From NCBI GenBank assembly GCA_028023455.1, contig JAQFVV010000142.1:481501-545500 (forward strand): 64,000 nt of DNA, read 5' to 3'. Below, one piece after another: positions 1-11,611 of the stretch; positions within the stretch are counted from its first letter, which is position 1; every line of letters starts with the position of its first letter. The notes under the pieces were generated by a model. It did no database searches, was not told the origin of the DNA, and saw only the letters and a list, made by a program, of their open reading frames with translations. This DNA is from Epiperipatus broadwayi (Eukaryota > Onychophora > Udeonychophora > Euonychophora > Peripatidae). The position numbers and the translations under genes were made by a program.

Positions 1-669
1 TTGACCCAATTTAACTACGAAACAAATAACCTAAGATTTACCCTCCCTTAAACTAACATAACTTTGCGAATCTAAGCAGCCATTCACACCTGACTTAAAT
101 TTAACATTTATTACAAGTTGTTTAATAAAAAAAAAATCATAATAAAACTTAAAAGAACAAAAAATAAATTAATGGAAATGATTTAACAAACAAATAATAC
201 ATTCAATAAAATAATTAATAAAAAATTTAGTCAGATAGATAATTCTACTTCTATTTAAATATTGAGAAGTTTTTGGAATCAAAGTTCTTACTGTTTTTAA
301 AATGTTATTTAACTATATATATAGTTCTTACTGTTTTTAGAAAAAGTCCATAGTTTCTAATTGCTTGTAATTTGGAAGGTGTTAATTCCCATGAAGTCAT
401 GAGCAGATCGGTGTGCAGTTAGCCATTGGTCCTTTATTGTAGCTGGTATTTAATTGCCGGGCCCAGATGTCTTATAGTCCGCAATATGGGAAAACGATGT
501 TTCATTTTTCTTTTAGAACTGAAGGAATTGAAAATTGCTTCTTTCAATCCTTTCTTTTTCAACTCTCTCTGACTTAACACATATCTATCTTTTCTTAATT
601 CCTATCTTCACTCACCTTTATTTCCAAACTTTTTCTTTTTATATTAATTTTGCAGATTAACTCAACATT
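1..669. other. AT-rich intergenic sequence
   Basis: No reading frame, RNA gene or recognised repeat is visible. A slightly more GC-balanced patch at about 370-490 carries no motif I recognise. Confidence 0.5.
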
Positions 670-974
670 GCATCATGATGATGATGATGGTCTTTTCATT
701 GAGGTCCATTTCCCTGAGGGATTTCTTTTATTGGCTATTAGTTTCTATTGTTTTTCTCCTATCTGACCATTGCTTATACATTTTGTAATGCCCAAGGGCT
801 AGTTTACTTTTACTAATTAAAATAATCATTTCCATTTTACAATAACATTAATTAATTTATTGTACAAACTTAGATATATTTTTATCTTTAAATCTTTACT
901 GAAAATTTAGTTTTAAAATACTTTTTTCCTTTTTCTTAATAAAGTTTTCTTTTAATACTTTTTTCATCTGTGTG

Positions 975-980
<6 letters not shown>
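670..980 (-). repeat. Dispersed repeat R1, copy 1
   Basis: The reverse complement of about 690-980 resembles 7780-8180: both carry a stretch reading aaactagcccttRRGGCAT and a terminal cacacagatg next to a (TA)n tract. A third related stretch starts at 1740. The class of element is not clear; a non-autonomous or decayed LTR-type repeat is possible. The (ATG)4 run near 676 sits inside this copy. Confidence 0.45.
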
Positions 981-1016
<36 letters not shown>

Positions 1017-1028
1017 CACACAGATGAA

Positions 1029-1030
<2 letters not shown>
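964..1030. repeat. Inverted repeat around a (TA)n tract
   Basis: About 18-20 bp reading ttcatctgtgtgattata on the left is repeated inverted on the right after an alternating TA tract. The outer sequence matches the end of repeat R1, so this looks like two R1 termini facing each other across a TA target. Confidence 0.6.
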
Positions 1031-1062
<32 letters not shown>

Positions 1063-1199
1063 TTTAAGATAGAATTTTAACTTTCAATTTTTAATTCTTA
1101 AAAAAGAAGTTTTTATTTGTGAACTTTTATTTTTCCTGACTAATATTTAGGAAAAAAAATTAATGTAACAGCGTATGTGCCCATTACAATATATATATA

Positions 1200-1252
1200 T
1201 AATGTACCGAGATATATTAGGAAGGAGTGTGTGTGCGTTGGCGGTACATATA
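1200..1252. repeat. Short palindrome, atgtaccg/cggtacat arms
   Basis: Eight-base inverted arms bracket about 35 bases that include a GT run, next to a TA tract whose left side ends in cccattaca. It may be the footprint of a small element; function unknown. Confidence 0.3.
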
Positions 1253-1739
1253 ATTTAAAAAAAAAAAAATATTAATTAATAAGCGATTTGTGTAAATATT
1301 AATAAAATTAAAAGTTCATGTAAGGTAAAATAAAATAAAGATTTTTTTCATAGACAGGTGAGCATTAAAAGCATAAAATAAATAGTTTTCTAAAATATAA
1401 TTTTGAGTCGTATTAAATAAAAGCTAAAAAAATTAAAAAATTGATAATTAGGTTTGATTTGATTAGAAATTTGATTTGACTAAACTGAAATTCGATTTAA
1501 AATTGCTTTAAGAAAAGAAAAAAAAAAAAAGAAAAAGCAAGGTGGAATTCGTTTTGTCTTATAATCATAATAAAAAGAAAAATTATATGTGTAATTGAAT
1601 GAATGTAATAAACAATGGGAGCTAATGACAAACCTAAGAAATTTCCAGCAAACGGCTAATTAGTGCAAATAACTTTAACAAAGAAATTGGAAAAAACTTT
1701 AACAAAGGAATTGAAATAACTATAACAAAGAAAGTGAAA

Positions 1740-2165
1740 TAACTCTAGCAGGGAATACAAAGAAATTCAATAACCAATGCGAACACCAGAAAATCAGCAC
1801 GGACCATAACTGAAACACTAGAGGATTAGTTACGTATTGTAGATTGAATCCGCGAGATAAGAACTGTAAATATAAAAGGGGCAAATTTTCTATTCTATTA
1901 GTCAATGCTTGTATTATTATTCCTAAGCAATTATTAAGCAATTGTCGTTCATTAATTATACTATGCTGCATTGCTAAAACCATCGTGTGAACAACCGGCC
2001 GAATCCTTCCAGGCAATACCATCAGCGGACAGTTCCAAATTCGATCATGGTCGCATAAACAAGAAGGAGATGGAGTGTCCATGTGGAGCCCACATGATCC
2101 CAAAGACATCGGGAACGGATTGCAAGCAGTTAGCGCTAACTGACCGAAGGAAACACTATTGAAGC
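1740..2165 (+). repeat. Dispersed repeat R1, copy 2, with a GC-richer tail
   Basis: Positions 1750-1850 resemble 8108-8200 (shared accaatgcRaRcaYcagaaaa and ggaccataactgaaacac). The following 1960-2165 is clearly less AT-rich than its surroundings and contains a 63-codon plus frame with two Cys (CPCGAH) and a 165-codon minus frame. Neither resembles a known protein and both lack support as genes. I read this as part of the repeat. Confidence 0.4.
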
Positions 2166-2699
2166 AATGCTCAAAAAAACATGCAGAGGGGAGAAAGCTA
2201 GGTAATATTTGTTTCAATTTCTAACTCACTAATTAAAGCCGTAATAATAAACTCTGAACTTTATCTTATGAACTACTAATTGTCTTTAGCTCCAATGCCC
2301 AGAGATTTCAGTGTGATTTCCAATATAAAAAAATTGCGTATAATTATTTTATCAAATGTATTTTAGTGTGAGTTTAAATATCAGTGTATGCATATGATTA
2401 TTTCCAAATGTATTTATATGAGATTTTATTGTTACTTCAAATGTAAGCGTATGCGTATGATTAATTTGTATTTATAATATGGAACTTTGAGTGCATTAAA
2501 TTTTATTTCAACTTGATCGAAAGTGTAGATAATTGTGTTATAAGACAAAACGAAGTATAATAGCGTAAATGAATATTTCATTGTTTAGTTATTACTCAAA
2601 TTAGATTTAACTTAAATAATTAAAATAAAGAAAGGAGAAAGCGAGAAAGTTAGCATAGAAAAGATTTTTAGAAGTGATTTTTTAAGTAGGCGGAGTATA

Positions 2700-2960
2700 T
2701 TTGATTGATTATTGTAGCTGAGCTAGCGGGAGCGGGTACTAGACCGTATTGGTCAAGCAGACTTGTCGACAAGCTCGGCTGGCGCCCATAGGATTTCTTC
2801 CTTTAAATAAATAAAAGTTTGATTGGCTAATACGTGTTCTAGTAAACGAGTATAAATGTTATTGGCAAAAGTTTTCCAATGATATTGATTACTCCACCCG
2901 TAGCACTAACCACCCTGTGATAGGATTCTGTGTAAGAGAGTGGTATAGAATTCTGATCGA
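2700..2960. other. GC-richer patch with a PBS-like TGGCGCCCA
   Basis: The segment stands out by composition. It includes TGGCGCCCA at about 2778, which resembles a retroviral-type primer-binding site, but no clear LTR end (CA) directly precedes it and no gag or pol frame follows. It could be a fragment of an LTR element; weak call. Confidence 0.25.
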
Positions 2961-3727
2961 GTCGTTATAATAAAATTTAGAACATTGTTATTACTTTATA
3001 TAAATGATGTTTTAGACAAGTTTACGAGACAACGTACTTTATATGAATAAATAAAAAAAAAAATATAAATATAAAGAGTGCGAGGGCGGGTTAGGTAGAA
3101 TATATATATATATATATCAGAAAATCAAAGAAGTCTGAGCAATAGCAAGTCACTATTTTTCAACAATAAAAAAGATAAAAGTATCCTTCTATAAAAAAAG
3201 TGGGCCATTTAAATAAATTTTAATATTTTGAATAACTAAGTAGTCTCGTTACTTATAGACTATTGCCAAGAACTCTTGAATTATATTACTATAAACCATG
3301 AATATGATATACATGTATGTTAGACAGTAATAAAGCTGAATATTATTTAAAAAACTACCTTTACTGTGTAAATTTTCATTAACAGTCATTTATTTTGTTA
3401 GTTCTGAATAGAAGAAGCTTATATTTATTTTGATAATAAAAATAGTAAACAAATTAAATATTCTAATTGTGTCTTGCCAAATATACCTTATGTATTTATT
3501 TGGCATGATTTATGCTAACATATAATGTTTATATCTGATTTCTTAGCGACAGATACATCCAGAAAATAATATAATTCTCATAATAGATAAATAGTAATCA
3601 ATTCAAGTGAAAATCATTTATTGTCTTCTTAATTTTGTATATAAAATTCCTAAATTTTTAAAACTTTTCTCAGAAAAATGTAATTCAAAAAATAAATACA
3701 TACATGTATTTATTTTTTAATTACACG

Positions 3728-3755
<28 letters not shown>
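2961..3755. other. AT-rich intergenic sequence
   Basis: I see nothing here beyond short A/T runs and TA microsatellites at about 3100 and 3740. Confidence 0.5.
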
Positions 3756-3759
<4 letters not shown>

Positions 3760-3804
3760 ATTGAATATTCATAAATACAGTAATCAGATATATTTTAAAA
3801 ATTT

Positions 3805-3860
3805 TATCCACTTAGTAGTGCTTTCGACTATCCTTGTAGTCTTTATCAACTAGCACTTTG
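3805..3860 (-). ncRNA. Hammerhead-like motif, family C, copy 1
   Basis: Minus strand, 5' to 3': helix I strand UAG (3852-3850), core UUGAUAA (3849-3843), one extra A, stem II GACUA/UAGUC with loop CAAGGA, GAAA (3825-3822), short stem III AG/CU, then A and the helix I partner CUA. The predicted cleavage site is between 3816 and 3815. A canonical hammerhead core is CUGANGA; here positions 3 and 8 read U and A, which would keep the known 3-8 Watson-Crick pair. The single extra base before stem II is shared with families D and F. Activity is unproven. Confidence 0.45.
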
Positions 3861-3867
3861 AAACAAG

Positions 3868-3915
3868 TGTCAGTTGACAAAGACTGCAAGGATAGTCAAA
3901 AGTACTTCTAAGTGC
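3868..3915 (+). ncRNA. Hammerhead-like motif, family C, copy 2
   Basis: Same architecture on the plus strand: core UUGACAA (3874-3880), extra A, stem II GACUG/UAGUC with loop CAAGGA, then AAAA in place of GAAA (G12 changed), and stem III AGU/ACU, a palindrome. The U3/A8 combination is kept, position 7 differs from copy 1 (C against U), and the G12 change would be expected to impair cleavage. Confidence 0.4.
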
Positions 3916-4207
3916 ATAAAATTTTTAAAAGATATCTGATTACTGTATTTATAAATATTCAATTATATAATTACATATATTGCTTTGAAGAAGTACAGAC
4001 ATCGAATTATATATATATATATATTGAAGCATTTGAGCTTCATGGTCCTTCATACTCACCAAATTACTAACCCATGTTTCAACCTTATGTTCCCTCCCAC
4101 TCTTATATTAATGTATATTTAATATATCTATATGTTTGAGATCTGCACCTAAAAGATTATAAAATTTAACTCTTAATATTTTTTACTATTTATTATTAAT
4201 TCTTTTA

Positions 4208-4280
4208 TTAAATTCAAAATATATTAGGTGCAGCTCAAATATATATATATATATATATATATATTTGAGCTGCACCTATA
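4208..4280. repeat. Perfect palindrome around a (TA)n tract
   Basis: The arm aggtgcagctcaaata is followed by an alternating TA run and then the exact complement. A further partial arm (gagatctgcacctaaaag) lies at about 4138. It would extrude as a cruciform; it probably marks an element terminus inserted in a TA repeat. Confidence 0.7.
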
Positions 4281-4285
4281 TATAT

Positions 4286-4316
<31 letters not shown>

Positions 4317-4320
4317 ATGG

Positions 4321-6554
4321 GAGCAATTACTAACACTGTATTAATTTTAACAATATTGCTTTTAAATTTGTAAAAAAATAACTTTTTATTTAAATTTGTT
4401 AAAAACTATATTTTTCTTTTAAAAATCCAAGATGAAGTATGCAACTGTTACTTGTCCAAAAATAACTAAAAGGATGGAAATTTTATATTATCTAATTTTG
4501 AGAAAGGATGTTTAATAAAAATGGACTAAAAAGTAAAAAGGGAAATCCAATTAAGAATTTATGCTTTTGCCATTAACATTTTATCAAATCTATTTCTAAT
4601 CTGGAAATGGATTTGAATATATATTTTTGGACAAATTATCTAACAGTTGCATCTCCAAAACGATAGGTGAAGGAAATCAAATTAAAAAAAGGAATACTAA
4701 AAGCATTCCTCACATACCTGAGGGCTGTATATAATGGGCTGATATTTGATTACCTAGGAGATAACTAGTTTGCAGAAAAGCTGTTGTAAAAAGACTCCAC
4801 ACTATTTTTTTTTCAAAATGTTGGATGAGTAGAAAACTAATCACTTTCCTTGCCTTTTTTTCTCTGGTTAATCTAGCCTAAAATAATTATCTCACTCATG
4901 CCCCAAAATATGATTTAAGAATGGAGGAGTGCCTAATGGAAGCTTGCTATTAAAATGATTTCAATCCTGTTAATTTTTCCATGCTGGAGCCGAACTGTTA
5001 AAATGGACTCTTTAATATAACAAGGTAATTAACCTAAAAACCACCTATGAACTTTACATCTTACTTCTTCTAAACTAATCTCAACTTCAGCTATCTGGAT
5101 GTTATTTTAAATTGTTAATTTAAATATTTTTTTTATAACTATCAATGTAAATTTGCTTTCATACTACTAATTTTTCTTTGGTACATAAAGTCTGCTCTTA
5201 TTTCTTTAATCTTAGTGTGGTTTCTTTCTTCATTTTAAACTGTTGTATTTTATTATTTTTAAGTTGCCAATCTAAACAATCTTGTGAGCCTAAAGTATAA
5301 AGTTATTTTTCCATATCTACTTAGACCTCCCTGAGTTGAGGTTAATAAAATTCCCTCCCTTTTTGAATTAGATTTAAATACTATCTTAATTAATATGCTT
5401 GCCAGATTGTTTCTCAGGTTAACCCAATTACATAATGATTTTCTTAAAAATGTTCTTAAAGAAATATATATATATTCTTCATGTATAATTTTATTATTCC
5501 CAAAAAATTAACGCTACCAAATATATTTTTTTATTTCATTTCATGCATTTTATTCTGAAAAGGTGATTTTTTACTTATTATTGTTTTTTTTATATCATCT
5601 GTATTATAGAGCTATACTCTTAATATTTCAAAGACTTGATTATTCTCAAGTTACAAAATTTGCGAGGGTGGGATTTCAGTCTGTTAAATAACAAGGAAGG
5701 GAAGGGGGGTAATTTTTAAAACCTATTAAATACACATTAAATCATTCCTATATATATATTACATAGCATAGTATTAATTGTCTAAATTATAGCATTCAAG
5801 TGAGGTTCATGTGTTTTAAAATAGTGATTTCCATTTCATATCATTAAAGACAGTATTATGTTGCATTGCTGATATAGGGCTTTGTTTATTAAATATTATG
5901 TGCTTCTAATTTGGAGGGTTATGATAAATTTGGACCCATAAACTTTCTTTATGCCCTGTCAAACATGTAGTTGACCTTCTGAGAACCATTTTCATATAAC
6001 AGGCCTCTTGCATTGGTTACCCAGAGAAACCTGGGGGCCCCACCAAGCCTAATTAAGCTTCTCTAAGCTGTACCCTAAAAAAGGGACTCAGCCATTTTGT
6101 TTTCTTTATTTGAAAGCACAACACTTCGGATTCTTCTGCCTTTATATCAGCCCCAGTGCTTTACCATTAGTATTAATTTATTTATTTAATGACCTCATTT
6201 CGATGCTGTAATCATAAACTTGCACTTTGCTTATGTATGTGTATATATATATGTCTTTCCAATAATCGTGATTAGTTTAATTAATAATATTGCTTTTTCT
6301 TATTTTTTGTAAAATCCCACCATCGTAATTCATCCCATTTATTTAAGAGTATACATATTTTTAGAAAACAAAGCATTCTTTTCTTTTTAAAGTTTGAATT
6401 TAAAAAATAGTTAAAATTATTATGTTCACTAATAAAAGATACTTGATTTAAATGTATATTATTTTGCTAAATCCTCACAAATGTTGTACTCCATGATTAA
6501 ACCATTTTTAAAATATATTTTTGATTTTCATGACCAAACAGTGTGAAAATAGCT
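4321..6554. other. AT-rich intergenic sequence, with a GC-richer island at 5930-6250
   Basis: No gene is visible. The island at about 5930-6250 (includes cctgggggccccaccaagcc) differs in composition from its surroundings but has no open frame or motif I recognise. TA tracts occur at 5462, 5748 and 6243. Confidence 0.45.
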
Positions 6555-7426
6555 TGTATTTGGATTGGAAAGAATAAGTGGATTCATTTTATTCTTTCAT
6601 AAATACTATATCTTGTGTTGGGAGTGAAAGTATTCATTTATTATTAACACTCATAACAAGCACATGCACAATAGCTTGAAAGGCTGATCTTTAATGTATT
6701 ACAATTTATAAACATTGCACTATATATAAAATAAATGCTTATTTACCTATGTTTAAGTTTCATTTGAGAGTGACGTTTAGTAAATTCTAGATAATTTCGT
6801 CAACGTCATTCATGCAGACATTGTAAACAATAATTTAAAGTGAGTGGTCTATTCTCATGCTTTCATTTCCAGTACTTAAGATTTGCCCATATATAAGCAT
6901 TTGGGTTGGAAAGAATAAGTGGATTTTTTTTATTCTTTCATAATACTATATCTTGTGTCGGGAGTGAAAGTATTCATTTATTGTTAACACTCGTAAAAAG
7001 CGCATGCACAATAGCTTGACAGGCTGATCTTTAATGTATTACAATTTATAAACATTGTGCTATATATAAAATAAATGCTTATTTACATATGTTTAAGTTT
7101 CATTTGAGAGTGACGTTTAGTAAATTCTAGATAATTTCGTTGACGTCATTCATTCAGACATCGTAACAGTAATTTAAAGTGAGTGGTGTATCCTCATGCT
7201 TTCATTTACAGTACTTAAGATTTGCTCATATATAAGCATTTGGGTTGTAAAGAATAAGTGGATTCATTTTATTCTTTTATAAATACTATATCTTGTGTTG
7301 GGAGTGAAAGTATTCATTTATTATTAACACTCGTAAAAAGTGCATGCACAATAGCTTGAAAGGCTGATCTTTAATGTATTACAATTTATAAACATTGCAC
7401 TATATATAAAATAAATGCTTATTTAA
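6555..7426. repeat. Tandem repeat, ~340-bp unit, about 2.6 copies
   Basis: Units start at about 6561, 6902 and 7241 (gg(a/g)ttggaaagaataagtgg), giving periods of 341 and 339. Adjacent units differ at only a few percent of positions. The third unit stops after ataaatgcttattta. I searched the unit by eye for hammerhead cores and tRNA-like boxes and found neither. It may be a fragment of a satellite or an internal duplication of an unknown element. Confidence 0.9.
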
Positions 7427-7599
7427 ATGTTTATTAAATATTTTATTATTATTCAAGCCACTTATGTAGTTCGAATTATCTTCTCTCTACTTCCATACAT
7501 TCCAACATATATGTGCATTCTTGTTAAATATGTCTCATTGTCTCTTTCACTCTTCTAGTGGGCCAGACTTAAAAATTAATTCTCATGTGCCATCACTAT

Positions 7600-7765
7600 T
7601 ATGTTATTCATTAGGTGTTCGATCTGGGACTTGTGAAATGGGTTCGCATCTAGGTGGGTCCCTGATCTAAATCTCAGGCTTGATTGGGTTTGAAATACAT
7701 TTCATTGAGTTCCAGCTCATGTTAACTAGATCAAAATAGTTTGACCAGTACAATATATTGTAATG
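7600..7765. other. GC-richer patch of unknown origin
   Basis: About 150 bases (gttcgatctgggacttgtga onward) are less AT-rich than their surroundings and end next to gtacaatatattgtaatgg, which has the TACA/TGTA look of LTR-type ends. No coding or PBS signal is visible. Confidence 0.25.
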
Positions 7766-7784
7766 GAATATATGCCATTACATT

Positions 7785-8200
7785 ATTTTAAAATGAAAAT
7801 AAAAAGATCGTAAATAAAAATTGATTTATTAAAAAGAAAAAAACTTAAAAACTGAAAATTAAAAGTTGTTGAATATATATATATATATTGTCGCACAGAT
7901 GGAAAACTTAAACTATTTTAAGAAAAAGTATTTGAAAGTATTTTTTTTTTTTGTAAAAAAGTAAAAATATAAAGATTGATATTTTAAAAATAGAAATAAT
8001 GTTGATTTTTATAATCTTAGAAAATGGAAATGATTGTCTTATTAATTAAATGATTGTTCAAAAGCAAACTAGCCCTTAAGGCATTTAAAATAAATTAAAT
8101 GGTCATATAAGAGAATGCAAAGAAATTAAATGACCAATGCAAGCATGAAAATGACAGCGTGGACCATAACTGAAACACGAGAGGATTAGTGACATCTTGC
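7785..8200 (+). repeat. Dispersed repeat R1, copy 3
   Basis: This contains the cacacagatgg-like terminus at about 7895 next to a TA tract, the aaactagccctt block at about 8067 and the ggaccataactgaaacac block at 8161. It is the most complete copy of the family shared with 670-980 and 1740-1900. Confidence 0.45.
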
Positions 8201-9700
8201 TCGTTGAATCCCAAAATTTAATGATAAGAGGCTAAGAAAAATATAAAAGCCAAATGATTATTATAATTCTGATCTGAAAGCTGACTATGAATATGTCATT
8301 ATAACTAGTTATATTGCAGATTTTCATGATGTGGAAGTCTGCAATAGATTGAATTTTCTGGACAACCAGCTGAGGCCTATTGATGACAGTTCCTGACCAA
8401 ATGCATGGCAAGTCATGGTTTCATTTCAAAGAAGGACAAAATCTATGAAAGTGATCATGAAGATGGACTTCTAAATCTGCTAAATCTGTAAAGTATAAAC
8501 TCTTGTATCTATTTAATAAGAACTTTCCTAAAATTGCAATTAATTCAAAGTTGAAAATAAGAACTCTTATCTGACTTAAAGAATGCAAATTCAATTGTTA
8601 ATATTTTTTTATGCAGATGTTTAAGCAATAATTTCCATTTCATTTTTTTTGTGTGTGTGTATTATGTTTTAATTAAAATGTATTAAATTTAAAGTTGGGT
8701 ATCGATAGCTGCATGGATAAAATTAATAACTATGTTTAAATTCGTTTATGTTTAGTTTAAGGGATTTAGTTTCAGGCTATTTGTTTCATAGTTAGAATGA
8801 TGCTGGTGGAGGGATATATAGGTGTTTATATCAATGTAATGTGAAGCATGTTTAGCATACAGGGCAATGTGCTCAACTGAATGCATGACCGCAAAGAGGC
8901 AGTCATATCGTTGAAATGGTCGCAGACATATTTCCTGTGCCATTAACCCTTCTAGCTCTATGGATAGGGATTTATAAGTCGGCAGAAAGACCGCTCTCCC
9001 CCATACATATCACTCTTTAAAAAAATTATATACATGATTCCTTAGTCAGACAGATGCAACTTTCTTCTGGACACAGATCATTTCCTTCAAATAATATCAC
9101 GCTGTAGATGCACATTCCTGTCAGCGTGGTTTTATGCTAGAATCTTCATATTACATTGGTTGTGACTATATATCTGGAAGCAGGCATTGGATTGACTACA
9201 AACTGTTAGTCTGAGATTGAATGAATGTTTTGATAAGTTTTTAAATGAAAAATCTATGTAGCCTATCTATACTCGACATGATAAAGTAAAATATAATTTA
9301 AATATCCATCTGTACGGTCTATTTAAAATAGTAATTTAAAATTTAAAAAATTAATGTTAAAATCTAAAATAAGTTTATTCCTCAATTTTAAATGTGCTTT
9401 AATAAAATCTATTTGTGTGTTAATTACTGGAAGTGGCTTCTTTTATTTTATTGTTTTAAATATTAATATATTTTGAGAATCTAAAACTATTAAAACTTAT
9501 AAAAATGTTTAAATCTCTGCTAATCTATGAGCTAGTGACATTGGGAAAACGGTCAGAATAATATATATATAATTTTTTTTGAATCTTAACTTACAAATCT
9601 GCCTACTATATAAATTTTTTTAGGTTTAAATGCCTAGATGGTGCCCTTGTAGTGCGGATACGTTAAGAAATCTTCAGACTCTTTCAGTGACCGTTAAATT
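8201..9700. other. Intergenic sequence with a GC-richer patch at 8860-9200
   Basis: The patch at about 8860-9200 overlaps a 63-codon minus frame (8752-8943) rich in His and Tyr that I do not recognise. No introns, promoter or domain can be argued. The rest is AT-rich with no visible feature. Confidence 0.4.
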
Positions 9701-9710
9701 ATATATATAT

Positions 9711-9818
9711 AATTATAATAAAAATAATAATTTTAACGGTATTAAACCATTATAAACAATCCTTAAATCCCCAGACGTACTTTTGGTTACCATTAAAATT
9801 ATTATTTTTATTATAATT
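9711..9818. repeat. Hairpin with 31-bp inverted arms
   Basis: The arm at 9711-9741 (ending ttttaacggta) is matched in inverse by 9788-9818, with a loop of about 46 bases. The arms differ at one position. No ribozyme-like core is seen in the loop. Confidence 0.75.
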
Positions 9819-10149
9819 ACAATTTTGTTTCAATTAATGTATATTTTATATATATTATTGCTTATATTAATACATTTTCATTTTGTTAATGAAATTATGT
9901 TTTAATAATGTAAAGAATTTAGTTATTTATATTTCCTTTCACATTAATCTAAAACTTGAGAGTCTCTCCTTTTTTATTCATGTATTATTTTATTAGGTAA
10001 TCTAAGCATTAGATAATCATTTTACATGCTTCATTTATTTAATTATCATTACATTTGTCATTCAACATATTATTAATTTAATTATAAGTATGCAACTTTT
10101 TTTTCACATTAAATAGTGAAGCTATATTATTTTACTCTAATTTATAATA

Positions 10150-10205
10150 GCTTTGCTTAGCGCTTTCGAGATTTCATGTTTGAATCTCATACTCATAGCT
10201 TTGTA
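10150..10205 (-). ncRNA. Hammerhead-like motif, family F, copy 1
   Basis: Minus strand: helix I GCU, core AUGAGUA (10196-10190), one extra U, stem II GAGAUU/AAUCUC (6 bp), GAAA (10067+100, i.e. 10167-10164), palindromic stem III AGCGCU, then A and helix I partner AGC. The predicted cleavage site is between 10158 and 10157. Relative to the canonical CUGANGA core, C3 and G8 are A and U, again a matched pair. It lies about 40-70 bases downstream of a PLE GIY-YIG C-terminal frame on the same strand, the place where PLE hammerheads are expected. Confidence 0.5.
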
Positions 10206-10244
10206 ACTAACGATTGTTATGATTATGCAAATGCATTTGAATTT

Positions 10245-10395
10245 TTAATTAGTCCATTGTTTAGAGAGAGCAAAACATGCCTCTCTTCTATTAATGGCAT
10301 TGATGTCATTTGCTATATAGAAAGCTTCTTTAACTTTTCTTTTGGCATCATTTTTTTTCTGTACAAATTATTTGGGCAGAACTAGGTTCAAATAC
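10245..10395 (-). pseudogene. Penelope-like GIY-YIG C-terminal fragment, copy 1
   Basis: The minus strand reads DAKRKVKEAFYIANDINAIN and then a short basic tail and a stop near 10247-10245. The pattern R.vKEA.yI....inN matches the end of the GIY-YIG endonuclease domain of Penelope-like elements, and parallels the EIKRRIKESLLLKMYY segment of the PLE at 29.5 kb. Only the last 35 or so codons are recognisable; the rest is lost or too decayed. A second copy lies in direct orientation about 750 bases away, and a hammerhead-like motif follows the stop. Family assignment is by eye. Confidence 0.5.
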
Positions 10396-10904
10396 ATGGC
10401 CTGTAGCTGCTTGGAGGTCCCAGAATACTGAAGATCCTTCATTTTTATTTATTTATTTTTATTAATTTAAATATTACTACATTTAGTGTCTAACATTTTA
10501 GGCAAGTTTTTTTAATACTATTACAATACAAGCTCCACTTGGATTGCCAAATGTAACAGTATTTAAAAAATTGTCTAAAACATTGGACACCAAATATAGT
10601 GATAATTACATAATCTGTAAGGAAAGCATACAAATGGAATTGATATTCCTTAAAATTATTAACACATTCAACTTTAAATTTAATTATAATAAAATAAATA
10701 AAACACATAGAATATTTATTTTATGTTTAAGCAAGTTAATATAATAATACACAAATTAAAAAAAAGACACTGTCAAGGCTTAGATTAATGTGGAATGAAA
10801 TATGAATAATGAAGTTCTTTAGTTTATTAAAATATAGTTTAAATTATAATTAATAATACAGTTACGCGTTGAATGTGAAACTATTCCACATAACAATTTA
10901 TTTA

Positions 10905-10965
10905 GGCTGAGCGCTTTCAGAGTTTCATTACTAGGATAATCGTAGTCTTGTAGATTGTCAATGTA
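10905..10965 (-). ncRNA. Decayed hammerhead-like motif, family F, copy 2
   Basis: The minus strand keeps GAAA, the palindromic stem III AGCGCU and the helix I partner AGCC, with core remnant ACGAUUA, but stem II pairing is lost. It aligns with the 10.16-kb copy at the same distance from a PLE tail. Probably inactive. Confidence 0.3.
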
Positions 10966-11105
10966 ATTATATGCAAAAATATTTTTATATTATTTATTTT
11001 CTGAAAATGGCAAAGCAAGTGTCTTTTTTTATTTATAGAGTTGGTATCACTGATAATAAAACAAGCTTCCTTGATCTTTCTTTTGATGTCATAAAGGAAT
11101 TTCAT
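10917..11105 (-). pseudogene. Penelope-like GIY-YIG C-terminal fragment, copy 2
   Basis: A 62-codon minus frame starts MKFLYDIKRKIKEACFIISD and continues with TNSINK. The IKRKIKEA.fI....sIN pattern is the same GIY-YIG tail as copy 1 at 10245-10395, so the two are direct repeats spaced about 750 bases apart. After the recognisable 30 codons the frame runs into the non-coding tail that ends at the decayed hammerhead-like motif. It is a fragment with no RT domain nearby. The tandem order suggests pseudo-LTR sequence of a PLE insertion. Confidence 0.45.
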
Positions 11106-11110
11106 TTCAA

Positions 11111-11610
11111 CTTAAACTATATTTTTAAATAGGTAATAAATATTGAATCTTTTCTATATTATTAAAATTATTTACTTCACAAATATCTTATTAATTTGTA
11201 ATATTATTTAACTTTTTTAAAACTTCCTTACAGAATTTGTTACTAGTTACAATGTATAAAAAGATATCAATAAACAATAAATAAATGAGTGTAATAATTT
11301 AATTATTAATGTTCAAGGAAAACCAGTTTAATTAACAAAAATAAAAATTTATTAATATAAACAATAATAAAAACATATATAAAATTAAGAAGAAAATAAA
11401 ATATTCCTTGTCTATTATTCTTATATTATTTTGTGAAGTATCTATCACTTATTGTAAACAATATGCTTAAAAAACAAAAACATGCTTATATATTAGAACA
11501 AATATAGCTAAATAAATACATAAAGGTATATTTGGCAACACTTAATTAGTATGTTTAATTTGTTTACTATTTTTATTATCAAAATAAATATAAACTTAAA
11601 TATTATGTTA
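11111..11610. other. AT-rich intergenic sequence
   Basis: Nothing is recognisable; several short open frames have no support. Confidence 0.5.
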
Positions 11611-11611
11611 T

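Larger units (their letters stand above)
3759..3967. repeat. Foldback palindrome carrying HHR-like family C in both arms
   Basis: Two arms of about 100 bp are imperfect inverted copies: the left begins aattgaatattcataaatac and the right ends with its complement, with the centre near 3862. The insertion is flanked by TA-rich sequence. Each arm holds a hammerhead-like motif in opposite orientation (see the next two entries). A related, larger palindrome lies at 32.19-32.69 kb. Confidence 0.8.
9885..10850. repeat. Imperfect inverted repeat flanking a PLE tail
   Basis: 9885-9995 (for example cacattaatctaaaacttga) is an imperfect inverse of about 10735-10850 (tcaaggcttagattaatgtg). The PLE-like tail at 10.15-10.39 kb lies between the arms. 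This fits the partial inverted and tandem copies typical of Penelope-like insertions. Confidence 0.4.

Noticed and set aside
1720-2217. 165-codon minus-strand frame
   Set aside because: It overlaps a frame on the other strand, lies within dispersed repeat R1, and resembles no protein family.
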